A stretch of DNA of 64,000 nt from CALMBW01 sp963779645 (lineage in GTDB: Bacteria > Actinomycetota > CADDZG01 > WHSQ01). Location: assembly GCA_963779645.1 (NCBI GenBank), contig CAVZYX010000005.1:992001-1056000 (forward strand). The letters are read 5' to 3'. Positions 40,701 to 49,527 of this stretch are shown here, piece after piece. Each line of letters starts with the position of its first letter. Within the stretch, counting starts at the first letter, position 1. The position numbers and the translations under genes were made by a program. Under the pieces are notes generated by a model that searched no databases, was not told where the DNA came from, and saw only the letters and a list, made by a program, of their open reading frames with translations.

Positions 40701-42023
40701 CTACGCCTCACCTCCTTGTGGGACGCGAACGGTGGACGTGGAGTGTGCTGGTGCAGATACGGGAACTTCTGTTGCCATCGACATACCTGCACCTCCCTCC
40801 GCGAACTGGTAGCCCGACTCTGCGTGCTGAGCCAAGTCGATGCCAGCGTACTCATCGGCCTCTTGGACCCTCAGACCGATCGTCGCGCTGACGAACTTGA
40901 GGATGCCGTAAGTAACTATGAACGAGAAACCGATCGTGGCGCCGATTGCGACCACCTGCTTGCCGAGGAGGGCCAGTCCGCCCCCATAGAAGAGTCCATC
41001 TGCTCCCGCTCCATTGATTGCCGTGTCGGCGAAGAGCCCGGTAAGCAGAGCTCCGAGGAGACCACCGACGAAGTGAACGCCGACCACATCGAGTGAGTCG
41101 TCGTAGCCGAGGCGGAACTTCAGGCTGACGGCGTAAGCGCACCCGACGCCACCGATCAGGCCGATAACGATGGCCGGCAAAGGACCAACGAAGCCTGCAG
41201 CAGGTGTGATCGCGACGAGTCCGGCTACTGCGCCGGATGCGACACCCAAGGTCGTGGACTTGCGCTCCTTCAACGAGTCCACCAATGCCCACCCGCAAGC
41301 TCCGGCTGCAGCACCAAGGTTAGTTGCGAGGAACGCTGAACCGGCGAGGCCGTTTGCGGCCAGCGCGCTGCCTGCGTTGAAACCGAACCACCCGAACCAC
41401 AGGATCCCTGTCCCGAGGATCGTTAGCGGGAGGTTGTGGGGGACAAAAGCTTCTTTGCCGAAGCCTTTTCGCTTCCCGACCACGATCGCGGCTACGAGAG
41501 CTGCGATACCGGCGTTGATGTGCACCACGGTTCCACCGGCGAAGTCCAAGGCTCCCATCTCACGGATCCAACCGCCTGGCGCCCACACCCAGTGTGCAAC
41601 CGGTGAGTAGACGAGAACGAGCCACAGTCCCGTGAAGGCGACATAGCCCGAGAATTTCATCCGCTCAGCGAATGCTCCGGTGATCAGAGCCGGTGTGATT
41701 ACCGCGAACATCATCTGGAACGTCGCGAACACCGTGTGCGGGATCGTTGCAGCCAAAGCCTCGTTGGGGGCCGCTCCGACACCTTTGAAACCGAGGAAGT
41801 CAAGCCCGCCGATCAGACCGCCATGGTCGGGACCGAAAGCAAGTGTGTAGCCGATCAACACCCAGAGGATCGAAACGAGTCCGAGAGCGAAGACGCTCTG
41901 CATCAACGTACCAAGCACGTTCTTCGCCCGCACCATCCCTCCGTAAAAGAGAGCTAGTCCCGGGGTCATAAACATCACCAGGGCCGAAGCCATGATGATG
42001 AAAGTGGTATCGCCGGTATCCAT
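40701..42023 (-). CDS. amtB: Ammonium transporter AmtB
   Basis: The 440-aa protein has eleven helices starting at FIIMASALVMFMTPGLALFYGG, and both pore histidines (GTVVHINAGIAALVAA and VGVHFVGGLLGALLTG). The C-terminal cytoplasmic tail can interact with PII. It is the first gene of amtB-glnB-glnD and has a GGAAGGAAGG leader site. A GlnR-type operator stands 55-92 bp upstream of the start. Confidence 0.96.
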   Translation of the reverse strand: MDTGDTTFIIMASALVMFMTPGLALFYGGMVRAKNVLGTLMQSVFALGLVSILWVLIGYTLAFGPDHGGLIGGLDFLGFKGVGAAPNEALAATIPHTVFATFQMMFAVITPALITGAFAERMKFSGYVAFTGLWLVLVYSPVAHWVWAPGGWIREMGALDFAGGTVVHINAGIAALVAAIVVGKRKGFGKEAFVPHNLPLTILGTGILWFGWFGFNAGSALAANGLAGSAFLATNLGAAAGACGWALVDSLKERKSTTLGVASGAVAGLVAITPAAGFVGPLPAIVIGLIGGVGCAYAVSLKFRLGYDDSLDVVGVHFVGGLLGALLTGLFADTAINGAGADGLFYGGGLALLGKQVVAIGATIGFSFIVTYGILKFVSATIGLRVQEADEYAGIDLAQHAESGYQFAEGGAGMSMATEVPVSAPAHSTSTVRVPQGGEA

Positions 42024-42077
42024 GCACCTTCCTTCCGGCCGCGTCTACAGGGTCGAAAGTCATTCCAAGCCGCGCGT

Positions 42078-42115
42078 GTTTCAACGGTGTTACTTGCCGG
42101 TTTCCCCGACGATAA
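42078..42115 (-). promoter_or_regulatory. GlnR box of the amtB-glnB-glnD operon
   Basis: On the minus strand TTATC, 6 bp, GAAAC, 6 bp, GTAAC, 6 bp, GAAAC. The known GlnR site of actinobacteria is gTnAC-n6-GaAAC-n6-GtnAC-n6-GaAAC; three boxes are perfect and the first is degenerate. The 11-bp period is exact. GlnR would activate the operon under nitrogen limitation. Confidence 0.78.
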
Positions 42116-42183
42116 GTTTCTTCACATCCCGTCTGCTCTGGTTTTTGGAGCCTGAGGCCCACCTTTTGAGGTCAGACGCGATT

Positions 42184-42849
42184 TCAGAGGGCCGACGCGG
42201 CGGCTTCGTCTAGGAGGAAGGTCACGTCGGGGTGGGCGGCCAGCAAGCGAACAGGGCACTTCTCGACCGGCTTGTCGCCTTTGATGGCCCGGGCGACGGT
42301 TTCGGCCTTCGCTTCGCCGGCCACCAGCAGCAGGATCTTCCGTGCCGAGAGCATCGCCGGAGGCGTGAGCGTTAGGCCTTTCATCCCGTCCGGGCGGTCT
42401 ACGGCTGCGCAGAAAGCATCGCTTTCGAGCGCAGGGGAGCCGGGATACAACGCGCCAATGTGGGCGTCCGCGCCCACACCAAGGAGCATCAGATCGAATC
42501 CATGAGCAACCGGGCCGCGCATCTCGCGGTCGTAATCGGCGGCTCCATCGGGCGGAGGAAGCTCACCCTTCATCCGGTGCACCGTCCCTGCATCGGCAGC
42601 GTCGAGGAATAGCCGCCTGGCCATCCCGTAGTTGCTGGCCGGATCATCAGGCGGAACGCAGCGCTCGTCCGAGAAAACGAACTCGACGTTCGACCAATCG
42701 CGCTTGCCGGCGAGCCGCGGATAGATCCTCTCGGCGGTGGTGCCGCCCGTCAACACTAGCGAACCACCACTGGGCAGTGCCTCAAGGATCAGGCGCGCGC
42801 ACTCCTCAGCGTGTTCGTGCGGCTCGAATGTCTGAACAGTGAATGCCAT
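42184..42849 (-). CDS. pgl: 6-phosphogluconolactonase
   Basis: The 221-aa protein has the SugarP_isomerase fold of Pgl: LVLTGGTTAERIYPRL, FVFSDERCVPPDDPASNYGMA (the family signature) and LLGVGADAHIGALYPG, where the usual GxDGHTASLFP is changed but the His is kept. It hydrolyses 6-phosphogluconolactone in the oxidative pentose phosphate pathway. Zwf, the preceding enzyme, is encoded 4.5 kb away at 47167. A gene of unknown origin (HNH remnant) lies just upstream. Confidence 0.92.
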   Translation of the reverse strand: MAFTVQTFEPHEHAEECARLILEALPSGGSLVLTGGTTAERIYPRLAGKRDWSNVEFVFSDERCVPPDDPASNYGMARRLFLDAADAGTVHRMKGELPPPDGAADYDREMRGPVAHGFDLMLLGVGADAHIGALYPGSPALESDAFCAAVDRPDGMKGLTLTPPAMLSARKILLLVAGEAKAETVARAIKGDKPVEKCPVRLLAAHPDVTFLLDEAAASAL

Positions 42850-42874
42850 CGCATCTCACGATAACTCCGTCGGG

Positions 42875-43303
42875 TCACGGTTCGGGCGGTGTGAGCTTGC
42901 CGGCATTGCGGTCCTGTTTAGTTTTGGCTTGGTGGCGATCCCAGCAACGCGGTTTGAGATTCCCATTGGAGGTGGGACCCAAAGCAGCGCGAGGCTCAAC
43001 GTGGTCGAACTCGGTGCGGAAACGGTTGCCGCAGTCCACGCATGACACCCCGTCGAACTCCGGTGGCTCGCCCAGCTCCAGAGCTACGCGGACCTCGACC
43101 GGGATGTTGCGCGTCCAACGAGCGAACTGGCGCAGGTCCTTGCCGTCATAGAACACACCTTTCAAAAAGGCATCTTTGGCGACCTCTTTGGCAACCTGAG
43201 GTGACACCGGGCCGACGCCGGGGAACTTGCAGACCTCGACTTTGCCGGATGTCCTTCCAGCCCCTCTTGGCGACATCGTGACTGACGAGGTCTTCCATCC
43301 CAA
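42875..43303 (-). pseudogene. HNH endonuclease, likely 3' remnant of a DUF222-HNH protein
   Basis: The 142-aa frame has a CVDCGNRFRTEFDHVEPRA segment and NGNLKPRCWDRHQAKTKQD, the HNH core of the actinobacterial DUF222 (13E12-like) family; before it CKFPGVGPVSPQVAKEVAKDAFLKGVF matches the end of the DUF222 domain. The larger N-terminal domain (normally over 200 aa) is missing. The start region shows no clear ribosome-binding site. I read it as a truncated copy of a multicopy gene. Confidence 0.6.
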
Positions 43304-43607
43304 TAGCTTGATGAAGGGTGTGACATGAATGCCTCAAATCGGACGTTGGCGAAGAAGAATCTCTCGAAGTTTCTTCAGGATCGACGGTTTCCGAGCGCTA
43401 TTTAGCCGCCCTAGGCGCCCATTCTTCCGAAGAAAGAAAGGGGCTTGGTAACGGGGGCATTTGTGCCCACGTGAAAAATGGTCAGCGGGCAAGCTATCGC
43501 AGTGGACGAGATTCCTCTAGCGTTGGAAGCCTCTAGTTGCACGCTGACAATCGAGACCGGACTTTGGGCTCCTCGCACACAGCGATCTCGCTCGAGGAAG
43601 GAGCTCC
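43304..43607. other. Intergenic region between the HNH remnant and the beta-propeller gene
   Basis: Over 304 bp I find no gene. It holds a hairpin GGGCA-TTTG-TGCCC near 43457, a TCTTC-C-GAAGA palindrome near 43424, and GGAAGGAG as the ribosome-binding site of the following gene. No promoter with both boxes is clear. Confidence 0.5.
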
Positions 43608-46600
43608 ATGCACCCGATGCGAAGTCGCTCGGTGACCATCTTGGGATCTTCCAGGAAGGCCCTCGCCGTTGCGATTCTCGCGGTGCTTACGTTCATCGCC
43701 TCTGTGCTGCCCGCGAGCGCGTCCTCGGTCACTTTCGTGGGTGCCCGGTCCTTCGACGTAGGGGATCTTCCCGATACCGTAGTTACGGGAGACTTCAACG
43801 GGGACGCCGACTTTGACGTGGCCGTCACCAATCGAAATACGAACGACGTTTCGGTCCTCTTGGGCAACGGCGACGGGACCTTCGAAGCGGCCACCGATTT
43901 CCCGGTTGGTGGCCAGCCCATGGGCTTGGCGACCGGATATCTCGACGACGACCTCTTCCTCGATCTGGTCTCTTCCGGTATCAACAGCGTCTCGGTGTTG
44001 TTGGCCAACGGAGACGGCACCTTCGAGCCCGCCGTTGATGTCTCACTCAACCCAGGAATGGACGGCTCTTGGCAGTCGGCGGTCACCACAGCGGATCTCA
44101 ACGGCGATTCGATAACTGATATCGCCGTCGTCAACAATACGACGGACGTGGTCTCGGTCTTGCTCGGTGAAGATGACGGCATCGGCAACGCCACCGGTAC
44201 CTTCGCCGACGCGGAGAGCGTCGGGGTGGGGACTGGGCCTTGGGCGGTCACGACCGGAGATCTCGATGGTCAGGATGGGATCGACCTCGCCGTGGCAAAC
44301 GCCGGATCGGGCGATGTCTCGATCCTTCTTAACGACGGGGCTGGTTCGTTCGTAGAGGACGACCGGGTCCCGGTGGGTTCGGCCCCTGTTGCGGTGGTCA
44401 CCGGAGACTTCGTCGGCAATGGCTCGATCGACGTGGTGGTGGGCAACGTCAATTCGGACTACATCAGGATTTTTCACGGGGCTGTACCAGGTTCCTTTGA
44501 GGATTTCGATGATGTGCCGGTGGGCTCGGGCTCCCATTCGCTGGTGGCCGGAGATTTCGACGACGATACCGGCCCGGACCTGGCGGTAGCGAACTCCATC
44601 ACTAACGACATCTCTCTCCTGCTCAGCGGTGGGGCTGAGGTCCCGGACTTCGTCGGTAGGGCTGGTCCACTCTCGATCGCGACGGGTGACTTCGATGAAG
44701 ATTCCAATGCCGACCTGGTAACGGCCAACGCGCTCGGTGATGTCTCGGTGTTGCTCGGCGATGGAGGAGGTTCCTTCGATGCGGCGACGAGTCTGAACAT
44801 CGGCCCAGGGTTCATCACTGACGGGGCTTCCGCCGATTTCAACGGCGACTCGTGGACCGACCTTGCAATGGGCCTTTCGTCTTCTGGCATCGCCTCCGTC
44901 TCGGTCATCCTTTCTGCCGCCGATGAAGACGCCCCGTGGCGGTTCGAGGACCCGGTCGACCTCACGGTGAACGGTGCAAGCGACGTCATCACGGCGGACG
45001 TTGACGATGACGGCAACGCCGATCTGGTGGTTGCGGACGGCTTCTATGTCGAGGTCTTACTCGGCATCGGAGATGGCTCCTTCGGCGATGCCGAGTTTTA
45101 CGCAACCGGCGACTCATCCTTGGCCGTTGCGGCTGGGGATCTGAGTGCGGACGGCGTGATCGATCTGGTGGTGGTCCGTGAGAGCACGGACACGGTCTCG
45201 GTCCTGTACGGCGACGGCGACGGCACGTTCGGTCCTCCCACCGACTTACCGGTCGGTGATGGTCCCGGCTCGGTCGCGATCGGCGACTTCGATGGGGACG
45301 AGAATAACGATCTGGCGGTAGCCAACCGTTCTTCCAACACCGTTTCGATCTTCCTCTTCGAGAGCCCGGACGGGGGAGATGACGGCTTAGTAGCGATGGA
45401 CGCTGTCGGCGTCGGTAACTCCCCCCTCTCGATCACTTCCGGCGATTTCAATTACGACGAGGATGAAGATGGGGAAGAAAACGTTTTCACCGATCTTGCC
45501 GTCGCCAACCGCGTCTCCGACTCCGTGTCTATCCTTCTCAGCAATGGTGACGGCACTTTCGAGGTTGAGAACCTGCTGGTGGGTAGCCCCGCTTCGATCA
45601 CCACGGGCAGCTTCAATGGCGACTCGCGCCCCGACCTTGCGGTGAGCCAAGAGGGACTCCTTGGGGTCTCGATCCTCCTCGGCGACGGCGACGGCTCCTT
45701 CGAGCTTGGCACCACCCTCGCCGCCGGCTTCTCCAGAGCCCACGCAGTAGCCGATCTGGACCACGATGGCGACGGGGACGTGGCCGTCACCTCCGCTGAA
45801 CCACGCCTTGCGATCTTCCCCAACGTCACGGCCCCCACCTCGCCCATACCATCGATCACCGAGCTGGCACCCAACTCGCCCGCGAACGACAACGATGTGG
45901 TCGTCAAGGGGATCGCCGAGGCCGGCGCGACCGTGCGCGTCTACAAGAGCCGTCTGTGCATGGGCACGCCGCTGGCCACCGGAACGGCGGCAGATTTCGG
46001 ATCGGTGGGGCTCATCGCGTCGGTTACCGACGATACCTTGACGCGCTTCCGCGTCACCGCCGCGCCTGGTGCCGGCCCCGACGACAACGAATCCGCTTGC
46101 TCCGAACCATCGGACAGGTACGCCGAGGACTCGACCGTGGTCGAACCTGAGTTCGATGTCCCCACCCCACCGTCGGGGTCCAACGACAACGCACCTTTCA
46201 TCTCCGGTGGAACAGAGCAGGCGACCGTCTCGCTCTATGCGACCCCTGATTGCTCCGGCCCCGCCCTGGCAACAGGGAACACAGATGAGTTCAACTCCCC
46301 GGGGCTTCAGATAAACGTCGAGAACAACTCGACGACGACGATCCGCGCCAAGATCGTCGACGGCGCCGGGAACATCTTGGGATGTTCGACCACGTCGGTC
46401 ACCTACGCCGAGGTGACGCCGCCCCCGCCCCCGCCACCCGTTCAGAGCCCCACCGCTTCCCCAAGCCCCACGCCGTCCGCTTCTCCCAGCCCCACCGTTG
46501 CACCTACTCCCGAACCGACCGTGTCGCCCACTCCGGAGCCGGAGATCCCGGCCTGCGAGGACGATCCTTCAGCCCTGTGTGTACCCGACGGCGATCATGA

Positions 46601-47159
46601 CTTCGAGGCCGACTCTCAGACGATCCTCGTCACTGAGGGTTCAGGCGACATCGTCATCACGGGCAGTGGCAACACCATCGTCATCGATCCCGGTTTCACG
46701 GGAACCATCACCGTGCAGGGTTGCGGAAACACCGTGATCGGAGCCGCCGGTGACGACGACTTAACGGTCGACTGCACCGAGGTCGACGCTCCGGCGGCCC
46801 TCGGCCTTCTCGCGCAGGTGGCTACAGAACCCAACGTTGTCTCCGGCGGCGCCGGCGACGACACCATCCGCAACCTCGGTACCGCCGCGGAACTCCGCGG
46901 CGAACGAGGCGACGATCGGATCTACGGGAACAACGGTGACGAGGAGATCTCCGGTGGCCGCGGCAGAGACTTCCTTCGAGGAGCGGCGGGCAACGACGAG
47001 ATCCGCGGGGGCGACGGCGACGACCGCATCTTCGGTGGCCGCGGCGACGACGAGCTGTGGAGCGGACGGGGCCTCGATCGCATCAACTGTGGTCCGGGTC
47101 GTGACAAAGCCCACTCCAAAGCCAAGGACGAAGTGATGAACTGCGAGAGGCGTAGCTAG
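43608..47159 (+). CDS. Large secreted FG-GAP/VCBS beta-propeller protein with RTX-like C-terminus
   Basis: The 1183-aa protein has a signal peptide (cleavage near SASS), then 14 repeats of about 48 residues with the pattern GDFNGDxxxDLAVxNxxxxxVSVLLGNGDGTF, each with a Ca-binding DxDGDG-like loop. Fourteen equals two seven-bladed propellers. Two bacterial Ig-like domains follow, a Pro/Ser/Thr linker (SPTASPSPTPS...), a DUF3060-like strip (VTEGSGDIVITGSGN), and a run of GGxGDDxIxGG nonapeptides like RTX calcium-binding repeats. No sortase signal is present. It is probably a Ca-stabilised surface or adhesion protein. Confidence 0.88.
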   Translation: MHPMRSRSVTILGSSRKALAVAILAVLTFIASVLPASASSVTFVGARSFDVGDLPDTVVTGDFNGDADFDVAVTNRNTNDVSVLLGNGDGTFEAATDFPVGGQPMGLATGYLDDDLFLDLVSSGINSVSVLLANGDGTFEPAVDVSLNPGMDGSWQSAVTTADLNGDSITDIAVVNNTTDVVSVLLGEDDGIGNATGTFADAESVGVGTGPWAVTTGDLDGQDGIDLAVANAGSGDVSILLNDGAGSFVEDDRVPVGSAPVAVVTGDFVGNGSIDVVVGNVNSDYIRIFHGAVPGSFEDFDDVPVGSGSHSLVAGDFDDDTGPDLAVANSITNDISLLLSGGAEVPDFVGRAGPLSIATGDFDEDSNADLVTANALGDVSVLLGDGGGSFDAATSLNIGPGFITDGASADFNGDSWTDLAMGLSSSGIASVSVILSAADEDAPWRFEDPVDLTVNGASDVITADVDDDGNADLVVADGFYVEVLLGIGDGSFGDAEFYATGDSSLAVAAGDLSADGVIDLVVVRESTDTVSVLYGDGDGTFGPPTDLPVGDGPGSVAIGDFDGDENNDLAVANRSSNTVSIFLFESPDGGDDGLVAMDAVGVGNSPLSITSGDFNYDEDEDGEENVFTDLAVANRVSDSVSILLSNGDGTFEVENLLVGSPASITTGSFNGDSRPDLAVSQEGLLGVSILLGDGDGSFELGTTLAAGFSRAHAVADLDHDGDGDVAVTSAEPRLAIFPNVTAPTSPIPSITELAPNSPANDNDVVVKGIAEAGATVRVYKSRLCMGTPLATGTAADFGSVGLIASVTDDTLTRFRVTAAPGAGPDDNESACSEPSDRYAEDSTVVEPEFDVPTPPSGSNDNAPFISGGTEQATVSLYATPDCSGPALATGNTDEFNSPGLQINVENNSTTTIRAKIVDGAGNILGCSTTSVTYAEVTPPPPPPPVQSPTASPSPTPSASPSPTVAPTPEPTVSPTPEPEIPACEDDPSALCVPDGDHDFEADSQTILVTEGSGDIVITGSGNTIVIDPGFTGTITVQGCGNTVIGAAGDDDLTVDCTEVDAPAALGLLAQVATEPNVVSGGAGDDTIRNLGTAAELRGERGDDRIYGNNGDEEISGGRGRDFLRGAAGNDEIRGGDGDDRIFGGRGDDELWSGRGLDRINCGPGRDKAHSKAKDEVMNCERRS

Positions 47160-47166
47160 TCCAACA

Positions 47167-48630
47167 TCAGGTTCTAAGGCTGCTCCACCTTCGGCCGTCG
47201 TGGCGCGGGAGTTCGTCGGCGGCCTCCGGCCCCCATGTCCCGGGCTTGTAATCAAGAGGCTTGCCTCCATCCGACCAGAACTTCAAGATCGGATCGACGA
47301 TCTCCCAGGCTTCGAGGATCTCGTCCGATCTGGTGAAGAGCGTCGCGTCACCGATCATGCAATCGAGCAGAAGTCGCTCGTAAGCCTCCGGCGTGCCGGA
47401 CCCGAACTCGTTCTCGTAGTCGAAGTCCATGTCTACGGTCCTGACGTTGACTTCCGGCCCCGGCTCCTTCGCGCCGAACGTGAGGGTGAGTCCCTCATCG
47501 GGTTGGATCCGGATGATCAACCGGTTGGGCTGAAGTTCCTCGACCGCCGTCTTCGCGAAGAGGAGGTGTGGCACGTTCTTGAAGTTGATGATGATCTCTG
47601 TTTCTTTCTCGGCAAGCAGTTTTCCGGTGCGGAGATAGAAGGGAACGTCGGCCCAGCGCCAGTTGTCGATCAGTAGCTTCATCGCTACGAAGGTTTCGCG
47701 CGGTGACTTCGGATCGACATCCTTCTCCTGCAAGTAGCCCTCGTACTGGCCCCGGACCACGGTGGATCCGCATTCGGGGGTTGACCACCTACGTGCTGCG
47801 CGGAAGACCTTCACCTTCTCGTCTCGGATAGCGTCCGCGTCCCAGGAAACGGGGGGCTCCATCGTGATGAGTGCCAACAGTTGAAGCAGGTGGTTCTGCC
47901 CAACGTCTCGTAAGGCACCGACCCTTTCGTAGAAAGCTCCCCGGCTCTCGACCCCGATGTCTTCGGCGACCGTGATCTGCACGTTGTCGATGTGTCGACG
48001 GTTCCAGATCGGTTCGAAGATCGCGTTGGCGAAACGGAAAACCAATAGGTTCTGCACCGTTTCCTTGCCGAGGTAGTGATCGATGCGGAAGATCTGTTCC
48101 TCGGAGAAGTAATGGCTCAGCTGGCCCGTCAGTTCCTTTGCAGACTCCAGGTCGAAACCGAACGGCTTCTCGACGATGATCTTGTGCCACCCAGGTGTCT
48201 CGAGTAGGCCCGCCTTTGCGAGTCCTTCGGCGGTGGGCCCGAAGAATTGAGGCAGCAGGGCCAGGTACCAGATGCGATTCCCTTTGGTGCCGTTACGTTC
48301 GTCGATCTCGGCGAGCTTGTCGCCGAGCCTGCGCATGAACTCTTCTTCGGTGACATCACCAGGTACGTAATAGATGTCTGAGAAGAACTCTTTCCATCTC
48401 TCTGGGTCGGGTTTGATGCGAGAGTGCTTGGTAACCGCTTCACTCATCGCCGTCTGGAACTCCTCATCCGAGTACTCCGTTCGCGAGGTGCCCACGATCG
48501 AAGTCGACTTCGGGACGTGCTCCTCCATCTGGAGGTTATGGAGAGCCGGAACGAGTTTGCGTTTGGCCAGGTCTCCAGACGCTCCGAAGATGACGACGAT
48601 GCAAGGCTCCGGAACGGTCAGATCGACCAC
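47167..48630 (-). CDS. zwf: Glucose-6-phosphate 1-dehydrogenase
   Basis: I take GTG 48630 as start (487 aa, normal size); the frame is open upstream to 48966 but that would overlap the hydrolase. Motifs are VVIFGASGDLAKRKLVPAL (NADP-binding), IFRIDHYLGKETVQNLLVFRFAN with the substrate/catalytic RIDHYLGKE, and FRTGK-like YLRTGKLLAEKE. It oxidises glucose-6-phosphate to the lactone, giving NADPH. The start overlaps the hydrolase stop by 13 bp, so the two are one transcript. Confidence 0.95.
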   Translation of the reverse strand: MVDLTVPEPCIVVIFGASGDLAKRKLVPALHNLQMEEHVPKSTSIVGTSRTEYSDEEFQTAMSEAVTKHSRIKPDPERWKEFFSDIYYVPGDVTEEEFMRRLGDKLAEIDERNGTKGNRIWYLALLPQFFGPTAEGLAKAGLLETPGWHKIIVEKPFGFDLESAKELTGQLSHYFSEEQIFRIDHYLGKETVQNLLVFRFANAIFEPIWNRRHIDNVQITVAEDIGVESRGAFYERVGALRDVGQNHLLQLLALITMEPPVSWDADAIRDEKVKVFRAARRWSTPECGSTVVRGQYEGYLQEKDVDPKSPRETFVAMKLLIDNWRWADVPFYLRTGKLLAEKETEIIINFKNVPHLLFAKTAVEELQPNRLIIRIQPDEGLTLTFGAKEPGPEVNVRTVDMDFDYENEFGSGTPEAYERLLLDCMIGDATLFTRSDEILEAWEIVDPILKFWSDGGKPLDYKPGTWGPEAADELPRHDGRRWSSLRT

Positions 48631-49424
48631 ACCTCGTCGAGGAAATGGGCGATCCGATCCGAGAGACGGTTGGGTGGGAATCGGAGTTCGAGGAAGGAGT
48701 TCGCTTCTATGAGCTCGGAGTTGCGGAGCTCCCTCCCGAGCGCCTCTGCATCGGAGAACGGATGGAGAACATCTCGTTGGTGACCCATGATCAATGCGGG
48801 GTGCTCGATCTTTTCGCGGTCGTTGGGGTGCGGCGCAACGCGGCCCGTGAGCAACCCGTGAAGTACTGCAGCACTTGGCACCGCATCCCGGGCCAACAGC
48901 TCCACCAACACGTCGGGGTACAGCGATCCTGTCTTCGGTACGCGTTTCATCAGATCGGCGAACCACTGGATCGGAGATTGACCCTGAGAGTACGCGATCG
49001 TCAACGGCAAGAAGATGAGTGCTGCTGCGGGCGTTGCGCGTTCGAGCACTGGCATCTCGACAAACAGCGCTTTAACGCGGTCGGGCGCAGCGATTACGGT
49101 TTCTAGCGAAACGTTCGCCCCGAGCGATGTCCCTCCAACGACGGCCTTGGGGATGTCAAGGTGATCGAGCAGACCCAAGACTTGCCGGCCGAATATCTCC
49201 ATCGTGTAGTGCCGTGAGTGCTTCGGCTTGTCGCTCTCACCGTGCCCGAGGAGATCGATCAGGATCACGCGGTTGCCGCGTTCTACGAGTGCATCGGCAA
49301 GCCCGTAGTGGTGCTTGCGAGGAAACAGCAGTCCATGGATCAGGACGATCGGCCGGTCAGCTGCGCTCGGCCGACCCCGTTCCTCGAAGGCGATGTCGAA
49401 TCCGTCGTAACCAAAAGAAGGCAT
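48618..49424 (-). CDS. Alpha/beta hydrolase
   Basis: The 268-aa protein has the alpha/beta hydrolase pattern: IVLIHGLLFPRKHHYGLADAL (oxyanion HG), VILIDLLGHGESDKP, the nucleophile elbow GGTSLGA (GxSxG) and HPALIMGHQRDVLHPFSDA with the acid and, near the end, His of FPPNRLSDRIAHFL. No signal peptide, so cytoplasmic. Its substrate is unknown; coupling to zwf does not by itself tell. Confidence 0.85.
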   Translation of the reverse strand: MPSFGYDGFDIAFEERGRPSAADRPIVLIHGLLFPRKHHYGLADALVERGNRVILIDLLGHGESDKPKHSRHYTMEIFGRQVLGLLDHLDIPKAVVGGTSLGANVSLETVIAAPDRVKALFVEMPVLERATPAAALIFLPLTIAYSQGQSPIQWFADLMKRVPKTGSLYPDVLVELLARDAVPSAAVLHGLLTGRVAPHPNDREKIEHPALIMGHQRDVLHPFSDAEALGRELRNSELIEANSFLELRFPPNRLSDRIAHFLDEVWSI

Positions 49425-49472
49425 GACCGACAGCCTAGCTTTCTCTATCTAAGGAGGACGACGACGCTATTG

Positions 49473-49515
49473 AAAAAGCCCGGCGACCCAGACGTGTTTG
49501 TCTGAATCACCGGGC
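49473..49515 (-). terminator. Intrinsic terminator after the sortase-module operon
   Basis: On the minus strand GCCCGG and CCGGGC enclose a second stem (CAGAC/GTCTG) and are followed by TTTTT (49473-49477). It lies 13-55 bp past the stop at 49528 and ends the operon LPLTG protein, sortase, FN3 protein. Confidence 0.75.
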
Positions 49516-49527
49516 CCTTAAGAGTTT

